From positions 1 to 64,000 of the forward strand of contig JAAXHH010000136.1 in assembly GCA_012270975.1 (NCBI GenBank): a stretch of 64,000 bases of DNA, read 5' to 3'. Source of the stretch: Candidatus Latescibacterota bacterium (GTDB lineage Bacteria; JAAXHH01). Within the stretch, counting starts at the first letter, position 1; each line of letters opens with the position of its first letter. Made by a program: the position numbers and the translations under genes. Positions 63,356 to 64,000 of the stretch are shown here, one piece after another. The notes beneath the pieces were generated by a model. It did not search any database. It was not told where the DNA came from and was given only the letters and a program-made list of their open reading frames with translations.

Positions 63356-63940
63356 GTGAAAATGCCCGATACCCATCGATCCGGTGAGCTCAGGGAGCAT
63401 GCGCCGGAAAACAGGCAGGAGATCTTTCGAAGGCTGTTCGATGCCTGGCACGGGCGCATCTACCAGACCTGCTACCGGCTCATGGGAAATCCACAGGAGG
63501 CGGAGGACATAACCCAGGATGTTTTCGTTCGCGCCATGCAGGCTTACGACCGTTTTCGAGGGGACGCCGACCCGGGCACATGGCTCTACCGGATCGCCGT
63601 CAACCAGTGCCTCAATGTCCGGCGCCGGAAACGCCGGCTGCAGTGGCTGACCCTGGATTTCTGGAACGAGGGCGCCGACGATTCGGCGGTGCTCCGGGAC
63701 CGGAGCGCCAGCGTCGAGGAGGATATCCAGCAGGCGGACCGGGAACGCATCGTCGGGAAGGCTATCGACGCGCTCCCCGAGCGACAGCGCACCGCCCTGA
63801 TCCTCTCCCATTTCGAGCGCATGTCCTACAAGGCCATCGCCGAAGCCATGGACTGTTCGCCTTCCGCGGTGGAGTCCCTGCTGCACCGGGCCAAGACCAA
63901 TCTGGGCAGGCGCCTTCGGCCGCACCTGGACGAACTTTAA
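63356..63940 (+). CDS. ECF-type RNA polymerase sigma factor
   Basis: This 194-residue extracytoplasmic-function sigma factor has region 2 (about 20-95: FDAWHGRIYQTCYRLMGNPQEAEDITQDVF) and region 4 (about 135-190: LPERQRTALILSHFERMSYKAIAEAMDCSPSAVESLLHRAK). No region 3 is present, as expected of the family. The start may be the GTG at 63356 (GAAGG four bases upstream) or the ATG at 63362. The expected anti-sigma factor would be just beyond the window edge. Confidence 0.9.
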   Translation: MKMPDTHRSGELREHAPENRQEIFRRLFDAWHGRIYQTCYRLMGNPQEAEDITQDVFVRAMQAYDRFRGDADPGTWLYRIAVNQCLNVRRRKRRLQWLTLDFWNEGADDSAVLRDRSASVEEDIQQADRERIVGKAIDALPERQRTALILSHFERMSYKAIAEAMDCSPSAVESLLHRAKTNLGRRLRPHLDEL

Positions 63941-64000
63941 TCCAGTGGGAACGACATACCCCGTCACGCAGCATAAAAAACGATAAAATCCGAATGGTTT

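Overview
The window is GC-rich, densely coded bacterial DNA with no rRNA, no CRISPR array and no complete mobile element. Several traits point to the FCB side of the tree, perhaps Latescibacterota or Gemmatimonadota (inference only). These are a short RpoD-type sigma factor, three phytanoyl-CoA-dioxygenase-like proteins, a NagB-LmbE fusion and many PhyH/amidohydrolase/dehydrogenase-type accessory genes. Readable promoters are of the TTGAC(A/G)-N17-TATATT kind, which argues against Bacteroidota.

Layout. 0-9.7 kb: the tail of an IS3-type element; hsp20-dnaK on the minus strand behind a near-perfect sigma-54 (-24/-12) promoter; a divergent primary-type sigma factor; a periplasmic thioredoxin-like protein; a class III aminotransferase; tpx with a metal-dependent hydrolase; and a PhyH-methyltransferase pair. 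9.9-17.2 kb: a large protein of unknown family, amt-glnK, an ABC-2 exporter pair, a second PhyH and a MORN-type protein with a zinc ribbon. 17.3-21.7 kb: a complete sugar-type ABC importer. 21.7-27.2 kb: two small membrane proteins, an SDR protein with an altered active site, uvrB, a rhomboid protease and a YqeC-like protein. 27.3-32.6 kb: a ferric-iron-type ABC importer followed by an MFS transporter. 32.7-38.8 kb: a heptad-rich coiled-coil protein, an SRPBCC protein, gltX, two serine tRNAs, a secreted unknown, and a self-regulated winged-helix/membrane-protein operon. 38.9-41.8 kb: a MacB/LolCDE-like ABC pair whose permease carries six DGH(V/A)H motifs, with a DUF3299 protein, likely a metal (zinc) system. 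42-48.2 kb: a DUF4382-type lipoprotein, a beta-propeller lactonase, a PurN-like enzyme, a dihydroorotase/allantoinase-like enzyme, a DapA-family enzyme and an MDR dehydrogenase. 48.2-50.1 kb: a PH-domain protein and two divergent toxin-antitoxin modules (MazEF and HicAB), each with an inverted-repeat operator.

50-58.2 kb is the most coherent accessory block. Seven or eight minus-strand genes run from a ketopantoate-reductase-like gene through homocysteine S-methyltransferase, a small PF13769-type ('virulence factor') protein, an unrecognised protein built from two ~90-residue repeats each with an FPCG(Y/F)xH motif, an MtaA/MtbA-type methyltransferase, a corrinoid protein and a RACo-like ferredoxin/ASKHA activator. 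I read this as a corrinoid-dependent methyl-transfer route ending in methionine, with two poorly described components. 58.3-64 kb: the NagB-LmbE fusion, a methyltransferase with a Cys-rich tail, a TIM-barrel isomerase, a third PhyH and an ECF sigma factor.
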